Shown here: piece after piece, positions 33,693 to 46,942 of the stretch
Layout: each line of letters begins with the position of its first letter
Numbering within the stretch: the first letter of the stretch is position 1
Assembly: GCA_030704615.1 (NCBI GenBank)
Contig: CM060732.1
Coordinates: forward strand, 35,445,053-35,509,052
DNA: 64,000 nt
Origin: Takakia lepidozioides
Lineage: Eukaryota > Streptophyta > Takakiopsida > Takakiales > Takakiaceae
Direction of reading: 5' to 3'
Program-made: the position numbers and the translations under genes
The notes under the pieces: model-generated
Database searches by the model: none
What the model was told of the DNA's origin: nothing
The model's input: the letters and a program-made list of their open reading frames with translations, nothing else

Positions 33693-36600
33693 TCAACTTA
33701 TTGGCATTGACTCTTCCCAGCATTTCTTTGTTAATGGTTTGTAACATGGCGGTGTTGTTATCATAATCTTTTGTATGACATAAGGTCCTTTCCATGGTGA
33801 TTTAAGCTTAGAAGCTTTAATCTTTCTCTTTTTCTGCAACCATAGAACCAAATCTCCCGTCTTAAAAGTTTTTAACTTGCCTTCATCAAACTGTTCCTTC
33901 CTCTTCATCTGAATTATGGTCATATTATCAGCTGCATCAGCACGTACTTCTTCCACATGGTATAATTCATGTTTCCTGACCTTAATGGAATCTTGCAATT
34001 CCATTCTCTTTCCCCACTCCGTTCTCATGGTAGGTAACAGGAATTCCACTGGAAGTAAGGCTTCCATACCATAAACTAATTGGAATGGTGTATACTTAGT
34101 GGTGACTTTATATGAAGTCCTGTATGACCACAAAGCTGTCAGCAGCTTTGTATCCCAATCCGTTCTGTTTGCATTGACTATCTTAGCCAAGATAGTACAT
34201 AGTATTTTGTTGGTAGCCTCTGCCTGTCCATTACCCTGTGGGTAATATGTTGTACTTTTCCTATGCACAATCATTAATTCTTTAGTCAATAATTCAATGG
34301 TCTCATTAATGAAGTGACTTCCCTGATCACTGATAAATTCCAAGGGACAGCCAAATCGTGTAAGTATGTTCTCATACAGAAACCTTGCTGTGGACTTGGC
34401 TGTGTTGTCCCTCAAAACTTTAGCTTCCACCCACTTTCGTAGTATAATCAGTGGCTGTAATTATGTACCTGTTCCGTGTATTCTTGGCTGGTGGTTAATT
34501 GGTCCAACAAAGTCTAGTCCCCATTTCTGAAATGGTTCCGTAGGCATTGTAGGATGCAAGGCCATCCTTCCAGATCTGCAAAGGTCCTAGCCTCTGACAT
34601 TCATCACAACTCTGACAATACTCGTGTACATCTTTGAACAAAGTAGGCCACCAGTAACCTGCGAGTAGTAGCTTCCTACTGGTAGTCTCTTCTCCAAAAT
34701 GACCTCCAGCCACTCCTTTATGAACTTCCTCCAAAACTTTATTTACTTCATGGTGGTACAAGCATCGTTTTAGTACTCCATCAGGTCCTAGCTTATACAT
34801 TCTGCTTCCTACCATAGTATAAGGTAAAGCTTTGATAGCGATTCTCTTCCTCTGCTCCTTACCATAACTAGGTGGGCATTGACCATGAGTAAGGTAGTAT
34901 CTGATTGGCCACTGCCAATCTAACCATTCATCTGCACTTCCTTGCACCTCCATTACAAATAAACTCGCATCAGGTAATTGATCGTCCACTCCTGTGGCAG
35001 CCTCTCCTGTTGTTAGTCGTGACAAATGATCTGCCACAAGATGCAACGGCCAGGCTTGTAAATAACTTCGAACTCAAACTCATGCAAGATTATCAACCAC
35101 CTCGCTATCCTTCCACTTATCAAAGGTTTGTTCACCAGATATATCAGAGCCTGGTGATCCACATAGAACATAAACTTTCTTCCCAATAGGTAATGCCTGA
35201 ATTTCTTACTGCATAATCATTGCCAGTGCTTCTCTTTCAGTTGTGCTATAGTTCCTTTCAGCACTGTTCATCAACCTGCTAGCATAGTACACAGTGAATC
35301 TATATTTCCTGTAACATTCTGGGCTAACACCGCTCCCAACGCTTCTCCTGATGCATCGCAGTGAACTGAAATACTACATGCCAGTGAGGGTTAATCAACA
35401 CAGGTGTAGTTGTTACTGACAGTGTAAGTTCCTCAAACGCCTGTTGACATTCAGCTGTCCAGGCAAACACTGCATCTTTCTTCAGAAGCTTGCTCAATGG
35501 TGCTGCTATTTGTGCATACCTTTTGACAAATCTTCTGTAATAACTGGTTTGCCCAAGGAATCTCCTTAGACTCTTAACATTCACTGGTGGTGGAGAGGCT
35601 TTCATGGCCTCTGTCTTCCTGGGATCCACAAGAAGTCCCTTCTTACACACAATGTGTCCCAGAAGCACCCCTGAGTTCACACAGAAAGTACACTTCTCTG
35701 GATTCAGGCCCAGACCTCTCATCCTGCATCTGGCCAGACATAACTCCAATTTATGCAAGTGCTCATTCTTAGAGCTGTACACACTGAAATCATCCAAGAA
35801 CACCTGCATGAAATCATCCAGATACTCATGAAAAGATTCACTTATTACTCTCTGAAAGGTTGCTGGTGCATTACAAAGTCCAAAGGGCATGACTTTGTAT
35901 GCATAAGCACCCCCAGTCTGTGATGAAAGCTGTCTTTCCTTGATCTTCTTCTGCCACTTGCACTTGATTATAACCACTGACCCATCCATGAATGAGTACA
36001 TCTCATGGCCTGCCCAGTGTCCAATACTGCTTTGTGAATGGCAAGAAAATGATCTTTCTTCGTACAAGCATTCAGCTTCTTGTAGTTCACACATACTCTT
36101 AGTTTACCATTCTTCTTGGGAACTATAACAATGGGTGACAACCAAGTTGTATACTCTATTGGGTATATAAACTTAGCCTCAGCCAACTTCTTGATCTCTT
36201 CTCCAACCTTCTGTGTGTAGTTGGGATTCATTCTGTACCTCGCCTGCTTGATTGGTGCTGACCCTGGTTCCAGTTCAATCTTATGCTGACAGATTTCAGG
36301 TGGTATCCCTTTTAGATCCTCATAGCTCCAAGCAAATAATACATCTCTGTATTTGATGAACAAACTCTTAGCTTCTTCAAAGAATTCTGGCTCCAAATCA
36401 GCTCCTACCTTCACCATCCTCGGTTCCTCTTTAGTTCCCACATTCACTTCCCTCACTTGCTCATCAGCAGTGATTGTCCAACCAGTCACCACTTCATCCT
36501 GTAAACTCACAGTGGCTGGTTCCTCTAGGATTTCCATTTCTCCTTCTTTTTCTTCATAGAAATGTGATGGGTAACTGCTGGTTTCCTCTCAGTTGGTGTT

Positions 36601-37190
36601 GCTGTCACTACACCACAGCAGATACCTCTTAAACAACTTAGGCTTTCCAGCCGCATCTCTGCAACCTGCTCCCCACTCTGGGTGTGCAGCAAATAGGGTA
36701 GCTTCATGCTCTCCTCATCCAGTCCTCCTTTCCAGTCATACTCTCTGACTCCTCGAGGTCTTCTTGTAGCAGGTAATCTACTAGATTTCTTTGTGGTAAT
36801 TTGTATCTCGTGTATCCCATTATGCACGGTTAGTAACTGAGAATTCCAGTCATGGAATACCCTGGCCTGCAGCCACGGACGTCCCAATAATAAGGAGTAA
36901 GCCTCCATGACTTCATCCATCTTCAACACAGTTACTGTGATCATAAAGATCATTTTCTGTATCTGTATCTTAACTCCTCTTATTAATCCCAATGGCTGTA
37001 CACTTCTTTGATCTGCCATTGTTACTGTAAATGGGGCTGTTCATGTTACTTAGACCAAGCTTCTTTCTCAATTGGTCTGTCATGATATTTACTCCAGAAC
37101 CTCCATCTATCAGTACATCAGTTAGTTCTGTGCTTCCAATTCTCAATTGGATTACTGGCATAGAATCATCAAAGTCCATGACTGTTTCTC
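33693..37190 (-). pseudogene. pol of E2 (protease, reverse transcriptase, RNase H, integrase), inverted
   Basis: From high to low coordinates: retropepsin-like protease with VLIDGGSGVNIM (about 37190-37030); reverse transcriptase (36537-35700: WLSPIVIVPKKNGKLRVC, VMPFGLCNAPATFQR, FLDDFSVYS as the catalytic xxDD box); RNase H with the shared TTEREALAMIY and YVDHQALIYLVNKP region (about 35300-35050; here partly out of frame); integrase (about 35046-33693: the zinc region GYWWPTLFKDVHEYCQSCDE, catalytic DFVG, SDQGSH, GQAEATNK for D, D and E). Gene order RT-RH-IN is that of Ty3/Gypsy. Several frameshifts break it (for example near 36090, 35050 and 34490). The DGGSG protease motif fits the Tat/Athila branch, stated from memory. 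Confidence 0.85.
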
Positions 37191-37191
37191 G

Positions 37192-38657
37192 GGCTAAAGG
37201 AGGTAGATTGAACGTTCTGTTGCCATGAACAGAACCAACAGTACTTGAGCAGATCCTCATACTCAAAGCCCTGAGAGGAGAAGAGATAGAATGGGCGGAC
37301 ATAATGTACACGCCCTGGTAGAGGAAAAGATTTCAAAGTACTGCCGCAAAGTCTCCTATCATAGTGTCTGGCCCAATCATTGTTCTTGATTCTGGCATCC
37401 TTGATGCTCGAGAAAGAAAGGAGATGGGAGTGTTTGAGCCAGAAACCACTGCAATGAAGAGCAAGGCTCTTCAGAGGGGGACTGGCAGGGCAACCCCAAA
37501 CTAAGAGACTGGGGAAAGACTGTAGTGGCGGATCCACTGGCTGAATCCGCATGATACTGTTTCCCAAGCTCTTGTGCAGGAAGGGCACAACAACACAGAG
37601 AACTTCTATTATTGGAAGCGGACCTTCAGAGAGGGAAGAGGAAGTTACTTCAGTATCACAGCCATCAAGCCAGATGATCGGCTTGTCACAAGTTACCACA
37701 AGTTGTTCATGCAGTTCCACTAGAAATAATTGATTTGGAAAGAAGGGTAAGATATTCCCTACAGAGGTGGTGGCAGAAATTGCCTTCTCTATGATATCTG
37801 GTCTGGTCAAGGAGACAGAGATTCCAGAGGTGCAACAGTTGCCCAAGGGAAATCTTGAGGTGTATATAATAGTCGGAGGTAGAATGTCAAGACACTGCAG
37901 CACCGGTGATGGATCAGAAGAAATCTGGTGGACAATGGCCTGATAGACATCACCTATTGTCAGGGAGAAGGAGAACATCACCATGATGACCCTCAACAGG
38001 CAATGCTTATGAATTCCATAGGCAGAACACTTAATTTGTTGGGACTTATGTCAAATCCCATTTCCAACTACCCAATTGACAGCCTTGAGAGAGGAACTCA
38101 GGAAGGAGTTTGAGGCTCGACTCCACTGTGTGCAAACAAGTCGATGAAGAGGTCACTCTCAGATGCAGCAAGACTTGGAGAATACAGAAGCGGCTTTGCA
38201 ATTGGCCACAATTGATTGAGGCAGGCCTCGCGCAAGACCAATTGGCACAGCTATTGCAGTGAAGCATGAAAGGTTGCAAGAAGTGAATTCACTACATATT
38301 GCAGACAGCATGACATGATGGCCATACAATGTGCTACACTCACAACTGTTTTGACCAATCTACAAAAGAAAACAGTCAAGCGGAAAATGTATGAAGATAG
38401 AGGAGAGAATGTTGAGCAAATGAAACTCATTGTCGATATGAAATACAATCTGTCGTAATGAGGATACTTTCAAGCAATACAGAAGATTGAAGCTGATCAA
38501 GAGAGGCACTCCTGGAGTTTTAGAAATGAAATTTCGTCGCTAACAAGGCTTGGAAGGAAGCCAATAACCTACTGGCTGCCTATGCGAATTTGGTTGACCT
38601 CATTGAGGCTTTACAACAGCAATTATGTACAAACTAAGCACACTCTCAGAGAACCAC
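37192..38657 (+). pseudogene. ORF3 middle portion of E2, rich in small deletions
   Basis: Aligns by eye with ORF3 of E3 from about 47555 to 49206 but is shorter by roughly 190 bases through many 1-30 base deletions (for example the loss of most of TTCACGGAGGAAATACTC near 37255). No long open frame remains. It ends at the E3 insertion site, GAACCAC. Confidence 0.75.
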
Positions 38658-39548
38658 TATTAGAGGACTGTCGGGACTTAGACACTTATACGGGATCTGT
38701 AGGGTACCCTTAATTTTTGCACAGACTGAGACCAACAGGAGCCTTAGGGGTGACAGCAGCGCACTGTAGGGGGTTACACAAACAGTCGTCACAACACAGC
38801 CAACACAGCCGTCACAGTCGTCACAGACAGCCAACACAGCCCGTCACAGTCGTCACAGCCGACAGCCCACAACAGTCGTCACAGTACAGCCGCCACAGGC
38901 ACACAGCCAGTCACACAGCCACGGCTTGACACAGCTGTCACGATCATAGGGAACGAAGAGTAGGACAGGGAACGACTGTGGGGAACAACACCTGCGAAGG
39001 GAACATGTTAGTTCACAGACGACGGTTAGTGAGGGAAACGGTTAGAACCGCGGATAGGAAGATAAAGGGAGAAACGGGGAATTGAGGGACATCATTCGGA
39101 GGAGGACTTCTTGGTGATGAGGAGAGGGGATCGGGCAGAGATGAAGAACGGAAGTGAAGATAGAGAGATGATGAGTAGACATATGCAAGCTGTAATGATA
39201 TTGTAGAGAGATTAGAGACACATGGCTTCGGCCTGATACCTGATAAATCATAATCGGATACTTTACGATACAATCACACTGTGTAGAGAGATCTGAGTGA
39301 AGCTGTGGAATGAATGGATGAGTTGATGGAATCCAATAGATTGATAAAGCAAACTGATACTTAATTATCAATGGTAAGATAGCTAACATGAATAAAGGGA
39401 AACAAATAGGAAACACCCCCATGATACACTAGCTGTAGGTCATGACTGATTGTTCTGCGCGGGCTGAGTACTTAGAGATTTCCAACTCTTCTATCTTGGA
39501 GTTTCCGCCTCGATAGCGAAGGGATGGGTGAGTAAAAGCCGCGCGACA
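38658..39548 (+). repeat. 5' LTR of E3
   Basis: 891 bp, starting TATTAGAGG (the family TGTTAG with G to A at the second base) and ending GCGCGACA. The minisatellite at about 38770-38940 is shorter than in the solo LTR. Confidence 0.92.
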
Positions 39549-40135
39549 TTTGGCGACCATACTGGGGACTGGACATGAACAACCAGATGTGACAGGCATC
39601 TGGTGGGATCATGGTGGTTGGACCATTAAAGAATTTGAAGTGAATCAAATTCCCTGTGGAACGAAGGAAGAAAGATTGTCCAAACAATTCTTTCAAAGGT
39701 TCTTGGAATTGCCAGACGGTTGTAAAGAAATATTCTTAAGCGAGTGCATGATGCTGATCCAGAATGGGGTCTGGAGAAAGGAGTGATAAAGATTTATCAG
39801 GTAGCCTGTAGAGGAAGAGCACGTTGGTTACCAACATTGGTTTATGTGATAGCATTGCTATCCATTAAACGAGTAGAGTTTGAAGGCTGGGAAGAAAGAA
39901 AAAGGTGAATGTTTATACTCATATGCATGAAGAGCTTGTACTGGTAAAGAATTGGATTCCAAAGGATATTTTTGTGGATCAAACTCACACCAAGAACAGC
40001 TTTTCAGACTGTTTGCCATATGGTTATATGGTAACGGAGACTTCAAGTATAGCCAAGGGTGCATTGAAGCTTGAAAGAAACCCAGGCATATACGAGAGAT
40101 ATTACAGAAGAGAGTTTTGGTTATTGCCACATTAA
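39442..40135 (+). pseudogene. ORF1 of E3, frameshifted
   Basis: Same layout as the intact E2 ORF1: ATG at 39442 inside the LTR, then through the PBS into internal sequence, ending REFWLLPH before TAA near 40135. A base is missing in the CCTCGATAGCG stretch of the LTR, and further single-base differences follow (near 39573, 39728 and 39903), so the frame is broken at least four times. Confidence 0.7.
39551..39568 (+). promoter_or_regulatory. Primer-binding site of E3
   Basis: TGGCGACCATACTGGGGA, identical to the E2 site and two bases after the LTR end. It is where a host tRNA would prime minus-strand DNA synthesis. Confidence 0.75.
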
Positions 40136-40156
40136 AAGAAATGAAAGACATGGGAC

Positions 40157-42578
40157 ATGAGTGATGAAAGAGAAGAGACGACAGAGATATTCAGCAAAAA
40201 GAGAAAGCTATCTGAAAGCTAATTATCCATATCTTTGGGAGAGAGGAAATAGACATAGGGGAATCATCTGGACCTCTCACACCATTAAGATCAAAGAGTA
40301 CATCACCTATACCGGAAGAACTAGAGTTGGATGCCACTCCTTCTGTTTCTTTGCAAGAAAGATTAAGGGAATTGGTACAGGAAGAAGATCAATCACGAGG
40401 TGAAAGATCTGAGGTACATCCTTGATAAAAGATTTGACAGAAATCTTTGATAAGAGTTGGCATGGAACACCAAAAGCAGGAACTCCAGTTTCTGAAGCAG
40501 AAGGTGAAGAAGGAGAAGAGGATGTGGCAGAGCCAACGGAGAGTTCAGACTCTCCAACACCATTACAGTTGAGTTACATGAGTGAAGAAGAAACCCAAGG
40601 GCAGAACTTGGAGGATGAAAACAGAGAGAAGAAATTAGAAGAGGAAGAATATGAAGAAGTAGACCCAACAGCTGAGGTTGAGACTACAACCAGGACATCC
40701 CAACCCGTTGGACCTGGATCAAGTGGAGCACTTGGATCACAGGCCAACGAAGGTGTCGGCTCAGGGGGATCAGGCGGGCTGCCTGGATCTGGCTCTGGGG
40801 GGACAGGGAGTGTGGGAAGTAGTGCAACTGAAGCTGGGAATACTGTGAATATCGTGGGGCCAGAAGCAAGGAGTGCTCAAGGGCCACCACTTGGTGGAAG
40901 ATCCACCACAAAAACAACAGGTCCAGGAAACCAGCAAGGGTGCCAGCACCTGTCAGTGGGCAGAAGGTAGGGCCACAGATGGCGTTACAACCAACACGGG
41001 CAAAACCACCCTTTCCAATATATTCAGGAAAAGGGGATCCCGATGTACACATTAGCCAATTTGAGCACATGTGTATAGTGAACAATGAGAATGGCGATGA
41101 TGCCAAGATGAGATTGTTTCCTTGTTCACTTATCAAGAAAGCAAGTGAATGGTATGCAAGATTCCCTGATAATCATTTCCTAACCTGGAATGGCTTGAAT
41201 ACAGCATTTCGAAATAGGTTCAGGACAAGTAAAACTGAGGATGAAGTGTATGGAAGTTTACAACAGCTGAAGCAAGAAGAAGCATGAAACTGTTGAAGAG
41301 TATATGGAGAAGATGGAATTGATGATGAAAAAGCTGGCTGCAGTACCAGCACCCGGGTTTACAGAAGACTTGGTTGTGAGTGGACTAAGACCAGAGTTGC
41401 AAAAGAAAGTGGATATGTTACCCCATAATACAGTGGAGGAGGCATTTGAAACTGCGAACAGAATTGAGCAATTGGGAATGCTCAGGAGAGAGAAAAAGAA
41501 GATGAGGACTCTGAGGATGAGTCAGATGAGAAGAAGAGCAAGGAACTAAAAAGAAAGAGTAAGAGAAAGGAGAAGTTGAAGAGGGATAACTATGAAAAAA
41601 ATTGGAAGAAATCTTGAAGAAGTATGCCACAGAGGCTGCAACACATTGGAGGAAGGTGTATGGTGTGCAAAGTGCCAGAATGAAGGCCATACCACCACAG
41701 AATGCCACATGAAGGAGAAACACTGTACTATCTGTAAAATGGATAACCATTCTACTGAGAATTTTACTACAACAGAAGGACAGCTGCAAGAGAACCTAGG
41801 CAAGTAAGGGTGCATCAGGTGCAGCCCCAGCCAAGAAGAAACAATGATCAGGACCACTATGGTAGGTCTGGTGGTTATAACAATGGCATGGAAGGAGAGG
41901 TAATTCAAGAGGGAATTACCAAGGAAATTCCAGAGGCAACTATCAGGGTAATCCAAGGGGGAATTACCAGCCCGGGAATCAGGATTATAGAAATAATCCA
42001 AGAACAGACCAAGGGCGAGGACCCAATGGTGAAGAGCTATGTTACTATTGTAATCAGCCAGGACATCGCAAGGCCTGTTCATTCTGGATAAGACACCAGA
42101 ATGAGATGAGAGCTCCTGTGAATGAGGGCCCAGTGGTGGCAGCTCACATGGTTAGGCCATGTGTTGTACCAGAAGTAAGTACAATGATAGTAACAAGAAG
42201 TAAAGCCAAACTAATACCTCCAGTAGAAGAGGAAGAAGATGAGATGGAAGTGGCAATGATATGCCTGAAGATGAAGAGACTTGGAAAGATGAGAAGGAAC
42301 TGCACAAGGAAGTGGCAGATACTATAAGGGAAATGCAAAGAGTACTGATATTCCTGTGGCAGATTCCTCTGATTCGGATGGAGAAAAGAAGGGAGTGAGG
42401 AAGAAAGGAAAAAAAGAAGATGCAGACATGCAAAGTAATGAAGAGACTTTGGCTGAAGTAATATGTCAGACCAAAGCAAATTACCATTGGACAGCTATTA
42501 GCTGTGGCACCTTATTGTAGGCACAGGCTGTATCAAGCAATCAATCGAATTGCCCAGAGACAGGAAACACAGACCTGA
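40157..42578 (+). pseudogene. gag of E3, several frameshifts
   Basis: ATG at 40157, TGA at 42576-42578. Same domain order as E2 gag: basic N-terminus, acidic linker with an extra SGGLPGSG insertion near 40770, capsid domain (40990-41440, without the AG insertion of E2), three CCHC knuckles (41667, 41727, 42037; the second has lost a base in its last Cys codon region), acidic tail. Frame breaks occur near 40200, 40425, 40930, 41280, 41505 and 42240. Confidence 0.8.
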
Positions 42579-45500
42579 ACAGCAAGGTGACCAGTTATAA
42601 TGTGAAGCCGGAAGGGCGAGAACAGTCATGGACTTTGATGATTCTATGCCAGTAATCCAATTGAGAATTGGAAGCACAGAACTAACTGATGTACTGATAG
42701 ATGGTGGTTCTGGAGTAAATATCATGACAGACCAATTAAGGAAGAAGCTTGGTCTAAGTAACATGAAACCAGCCCCATTTACAGTAACAATGGCAGATCA
42801 AAGAAGTGTACAGCCATTGGGATTAATAGAGGAGTTAAGATACAGATACAGAAAATGATCTTTATGATCACAGTAACTGTTAAAATGGATGAAGTCATGG
42901 AGGCTTACTCCTTATTATTGGGACGTCCGTGGCTGAAACAGGCCAGGGTATTCCATGACTGGAATTCTCAGTTACTAACCGTGCATAATGGGATACACGA
43001 GATACAAATTACCACAAAGAAATCTAGTAGATTACCTGCTACAGAAGACCTCGAGGAGTCAGAGAGTATGACTGGAGAGGAGGACTGGATGAGGAGCAGG
43101 AAGCTACCCTATTTGCTGCACACCCAGAGTGGGAGCAGGTTGCAGAGATGCGGCTGGAAAGCCTAAGTTGTTTGAGAGGTATCTGCTGTGGTGTAGTGAC
43201 AGCAACACCAACTGAAGAGGAAACCAGCATTTACCCATCACATTTCTATGAAAAGAAGAAGGAGAAATAGAAATCCTAGAAGAACCAGCCACTGTGAGCT
43301 TACAGGATGAAGTGGTGACTGGTTGGACAATCACAGCTGATGAGCAGGTGAGAGAAGTAAATGTGGGAACTAAAGAGGAACCGAGGATGGTGAAAGTAGG
43401 AGCTGATTTGGAGCCGGAATTCTTCGAAGAAGCTAAAAGCTTGTTCATCAAATACAGAGATGTATTTGCTTGGAGCTATGAGGATCTAAAAGGGATACCA
43501 CCTGAAGTCTGTCAGCATAAGATTGAACTGGAACCAGGGTCAGTACCAATCAAGCAGGCGAGGTATAGAATGAATCCCAACTACGCACAGAAGGTTGGAG
43601 AAGAGATAAAGAAGTTGGCTGAGGCTAAGTTTATATACCCAATAGAGTATACAACTTGGTTGTCACCCATTGTTATAGTTCCCAAGAAGAATGGCAAACT
43701 AAGAGTATGTGTGAACTATAAGAAGCTGAATGCTTGTACGAAGAAAGATCCTTTCCCTTTGCCATTCACAGAAGCAGTATTAGACACTGTGGCAGGCCAT
43801 GAGATGTACTCATTCATGGATGGCTTCAGTGGTTATAATCAAGTGCAAGTGGCAGAAGAAGACCAAGGGAAAACAGCTTTCATCACAGACTGGGGGGCTT
43901 ATGCATACAAAGTCATGCCCTTTGGACTTTGTAATGCACCAGCGACCTTTCAGAGAGTGATAAGTGAATCTTTTCATGAGTATCTGGATGATTTCATGCA
44001 GGTTCTTGGATGATTTCAGTGTGTACAGCTCTAAGAATGAGCACTTGCATAAATTGGAGTTATGTTTGGCCAGATGCAGGATGAGAGGTCTGGGCCTGAA
44101 TCCAGAGAAGTGTACTTTCTGTGTGAACTCAGGGGTGCTTCTGGGACACATTGTGTGTAAGAAGGGACTCCTTGTGGATCCCAGAAAGACAGAGTCCATT
44201 AAAGCCTCTCCACCACCAGTGAATGTTAAAAGTCTAAGGAGATTCCTTGGGCAAACCAGTTATTACAGAAGATTTGTCAAAAGGTATGCACAAATAGCAG
44301 CACCATTGAGCAAACTGAAGAAAGATGCAGTGTTTGCCTGGACAGCTGAATGTCAACAGGCGTTTGAGGAACTTACACTGTCAGTAACAACTACACCTGT
44401 GCTGATTAACCCTCACTGGCATGTAGTATTCATGTTCACTGCGATGCATCAGGAGAAGCGTTGGGAGCGGTGTTAGCCCAGAATGTTACAGGAATATAGA
44501 TTCACCTGTGTACTATGCTAGCCGGTTGATGAACAGTGCTGAAAGGAACTAGCACAACGGAAAGAGAAGCATTGGCAATGATCTATGCAGTGAAGAAATT
44601 CAGGCATTACCTGTTGGGCAAGAAGTTTATGTTCTATGTGGATCACCAGGCTCTGATATACCTGGTAAACAAACCTCTGATAAGCGGAAGAATAGCAAGA
44701 TGGTTGATAATCTTGCACGAGTTTGAGTTCGAGGTTGTTTACAAGCCTGGAGACTGCATCTTGTGGCGGATCATTTGTCACGACAACAGGAGAACCAGCC
44801 ACAGGATAGATGATCAATTACCAGATGCGAGTCTTTGCAGTGGAGGTGCAGGGAAGTGCAGATGACTGGTTAGATTGGCAGTGGCCAATCAGATACTACC
44901 TTGCTCATGGTCAGTGCCCACCTAGTTATGGTAAGGAGCAGAGGAAGAGAATCGCTATCAAAGCTTTACCTTATACTATGGTAGGAAGCAGAATGTATAA
45001 GTTAGGACCTGATGGAGTACTAAAACGATGCTTGTACCACCATGAAGTAAATAAAGTTTTGGAGGAAGTTCAAAAGGAGTGGCTGGAGGTCATTTTGGAG
45101 AAGAGACTACCAGTAGAAAGATACTACTCGCAGGATACTGGTGGCCTACTTTGTTCAAAGATGTACACGAGTATTGTCAGAAGTGTGATGAATGTCAGAG
45201 GCTAGGACCTTTGCAGAGATCTGGAAGGATGGCCTTGCATCCTACAATGCCTACGGAACCATTTCAGAAATGGGGACTAGACTTTGTTGGACCAATTAAC
45301 CACCATCCAAGAATACACGAAACAGGTACATAATTACAGCCACTGATTATACTACAAAGTGGGTGGAAGCTAAAGCTTTGAGGGACAACACAGCCAAGTC
45401 CACAGCAAGGTTCCTGTACGAGAACATACTTACACGATTTGGCTGTCCCTTAGAATTTATCAGTGATCAAGGAAGTCACTTCATGAATGAGACCATTGAG

Positions 45501-46098
45501 TTGTTGACTAAAGAGTTATGATTGTGCATAGAAAGAGTACAACATATTACCCACAGGGTAATGGGCAGGCAGAGGCTACCAACAAAATACTATGTACTAT
45601 CTTGGCTAAGATAGTCAATGCAAACAGAACGGATTGGGATACAAAGCTGCTGACAGCTTTGTGGTCATACAGGACTTCATATAAAGTCACCACTAAGTAT
45701 ACACCATTCCAATTAGTTTATGGTATGGAAGCCTTACTTCCAGTGGAATTCCTGTTACCTACCATGAGAACGGAGTGGGGAAAAGAATGGAATTGCAAGA
45801 CTCCATCAAGGTCAGGAAACATGAATTATACCATGTGGAAGAAGTACGTGCTGATGCAGCTGATAATATGACCAGAATTCAGATGAAGCGAAAGGAACAG
45901 TTTGATGAAGGCAAGTTAAAGACTTTTAAGACGGGGGATTTGGTTCTATGGTTGCAGAAGAAAGGAAAGATTCAAGCTTCTAAGCTTAAATCACCATGGA
46001 AAGGACCTTATGTCATACAAAAGATGTATGATAACAACACCGCCATGTTACAAACCATTAACAAAGAAATGCTGGGAAGAGTCAATGCAATAAGTTGA
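42579..46098 (+). pseudogene. pol of E3 (protease, RT, RNase H, integrase), frameshifted
   Basis: Protease with LIDGGSGVNIM (about 42690-42725). RT from 43294 to 44330 with KKNGKLRVCVNYKKLNAC and PFGLCNAPATFQR; two bases are missing just before the FLDD catalytic box near 44005. RNase H around 44500-44790 (TTEREALAMIYAVKKFRHYL). Integrase from 45079 with a zinc region (YCQKCDECQRLGPLQ), DFVG near 45282, SDQGSHF near 45463 and GQAEATNK near 45565, then a C-terminal region (DLVLWLQKKGK, LKSPWKGPYVIQKMYD) ending at 46098. Gene order is Ty3/Gypsy. At least eight frameshifts are present. Protease lies in the -1 frame relative to gag and beyond gag's stop. Confidence 0.85.
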
Positions 46099-46242
46099 AG
46101 GGGTACAGTGGTATCCATGACAAACCCTGCAGCATGATTTGCATGTTGAACCGCAAGAGCAGTCACGGGCTGCACCAGTGTTACGAACGGAGTATGGAGC
46201 ACTTGTCGCTAGGCCCAGCATATATGACCAGGGTGGGCAAAA

Positions 46243-46475
46243 CAAACGTGACACAGCCTATCACAGTAGCCTATCACAGCCATCACGACGTGACACAGCC
46301 TATCACAGCCCATCACAACGTGACACAGCCTATCACAGCCCAGCACGGCGCAACACAGCCTATCACAACCTACCACAGCGTGTCACAGCCTATCACAGCT
46401 TACCACAGTGCATCACAGCCTATCACAGCGTAACACAGTATGACACAGCCTGTCACAGCTCAACACAGCCTACTA
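46243..46475 (+). repeat. In-frame minisatellite linker (E3)
   Basis: Seven to eight degenerate CACAGCCTATCACAGCCC units. It is open in two frames and lies between the integrase C-terminus and the ORF3 leader. Confidence 0.88.
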
Positions 46476-46942
46476 AAGTTACACGATCCATAGAATCAGT
46501 GACAAGTGGACGCATAATAACTTCAGGAAAATGGCTGACGGAAGAGGAAACGGAAATTACTTTAAAAATAGACACGTGGAGGTCAGGGCGCGACACACAG
46601 CGAGAGGAAGTGCAAGAACAGGTGTCAAAAAGAAAGAGGACAAGAACGGCCGTCAAAAGGGATGAAAGGCGGGCCCATTAATGAATACGGAAAAAGGGAA
46701 ACGGAACGAACGGGCAAGTACAGAAAAGCGAATTCTTGTCACATGTGTGATCCTAGTGGACTATCCAACAGGGAAAGTCCACTAAAGAAATAAAAATCTA
46801 AAATCCAGTCACAGCGGATACAGCCAATAGAAAACCAGAGAAAGGATCAAGAAAATGGAGGGAAATTGAGCGCAAGAGGCGGCGTCGTTCTGAGTAACGG
46901 GCGTCTCGACAGGACAGACCATCAATGCTATACTTGGAAACT

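Larger units (their letters stand above)
32259..37191. other. Internal inversion of E2 (protease to ORF3 start)
   Basis: At 32258/32259 the plus-strand sequence leaves gag (ending AAGCCG) and enters ORF3 in reverse complement. At 37191/37192 it leaves protease in reverse complement and resumes ORF3 on the plus strand exactly where it left off. About six bases of the consensus are missing at each junction. Flipping this 4,933-bp block restores the order of E3, so it is a simple inversion and not a second element. Confidence 0.9.

Noticed and set aside
32259-37191. An independent minus-strand element inserted in E2
   Set aside because: It has no LTRs or target duplication, and its ends complement exactly the breaks in E2, so an inversion explains it better.
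28342-39548. A complete element bounded by the LTRs at 28342-29208 and 38658-39548
   Set aside because: The second LTR has a target duplication partner at 51649, and the first shares variant sequence with the LTR at 53175, so the pairs are 28342/53175 and 38658/50731.
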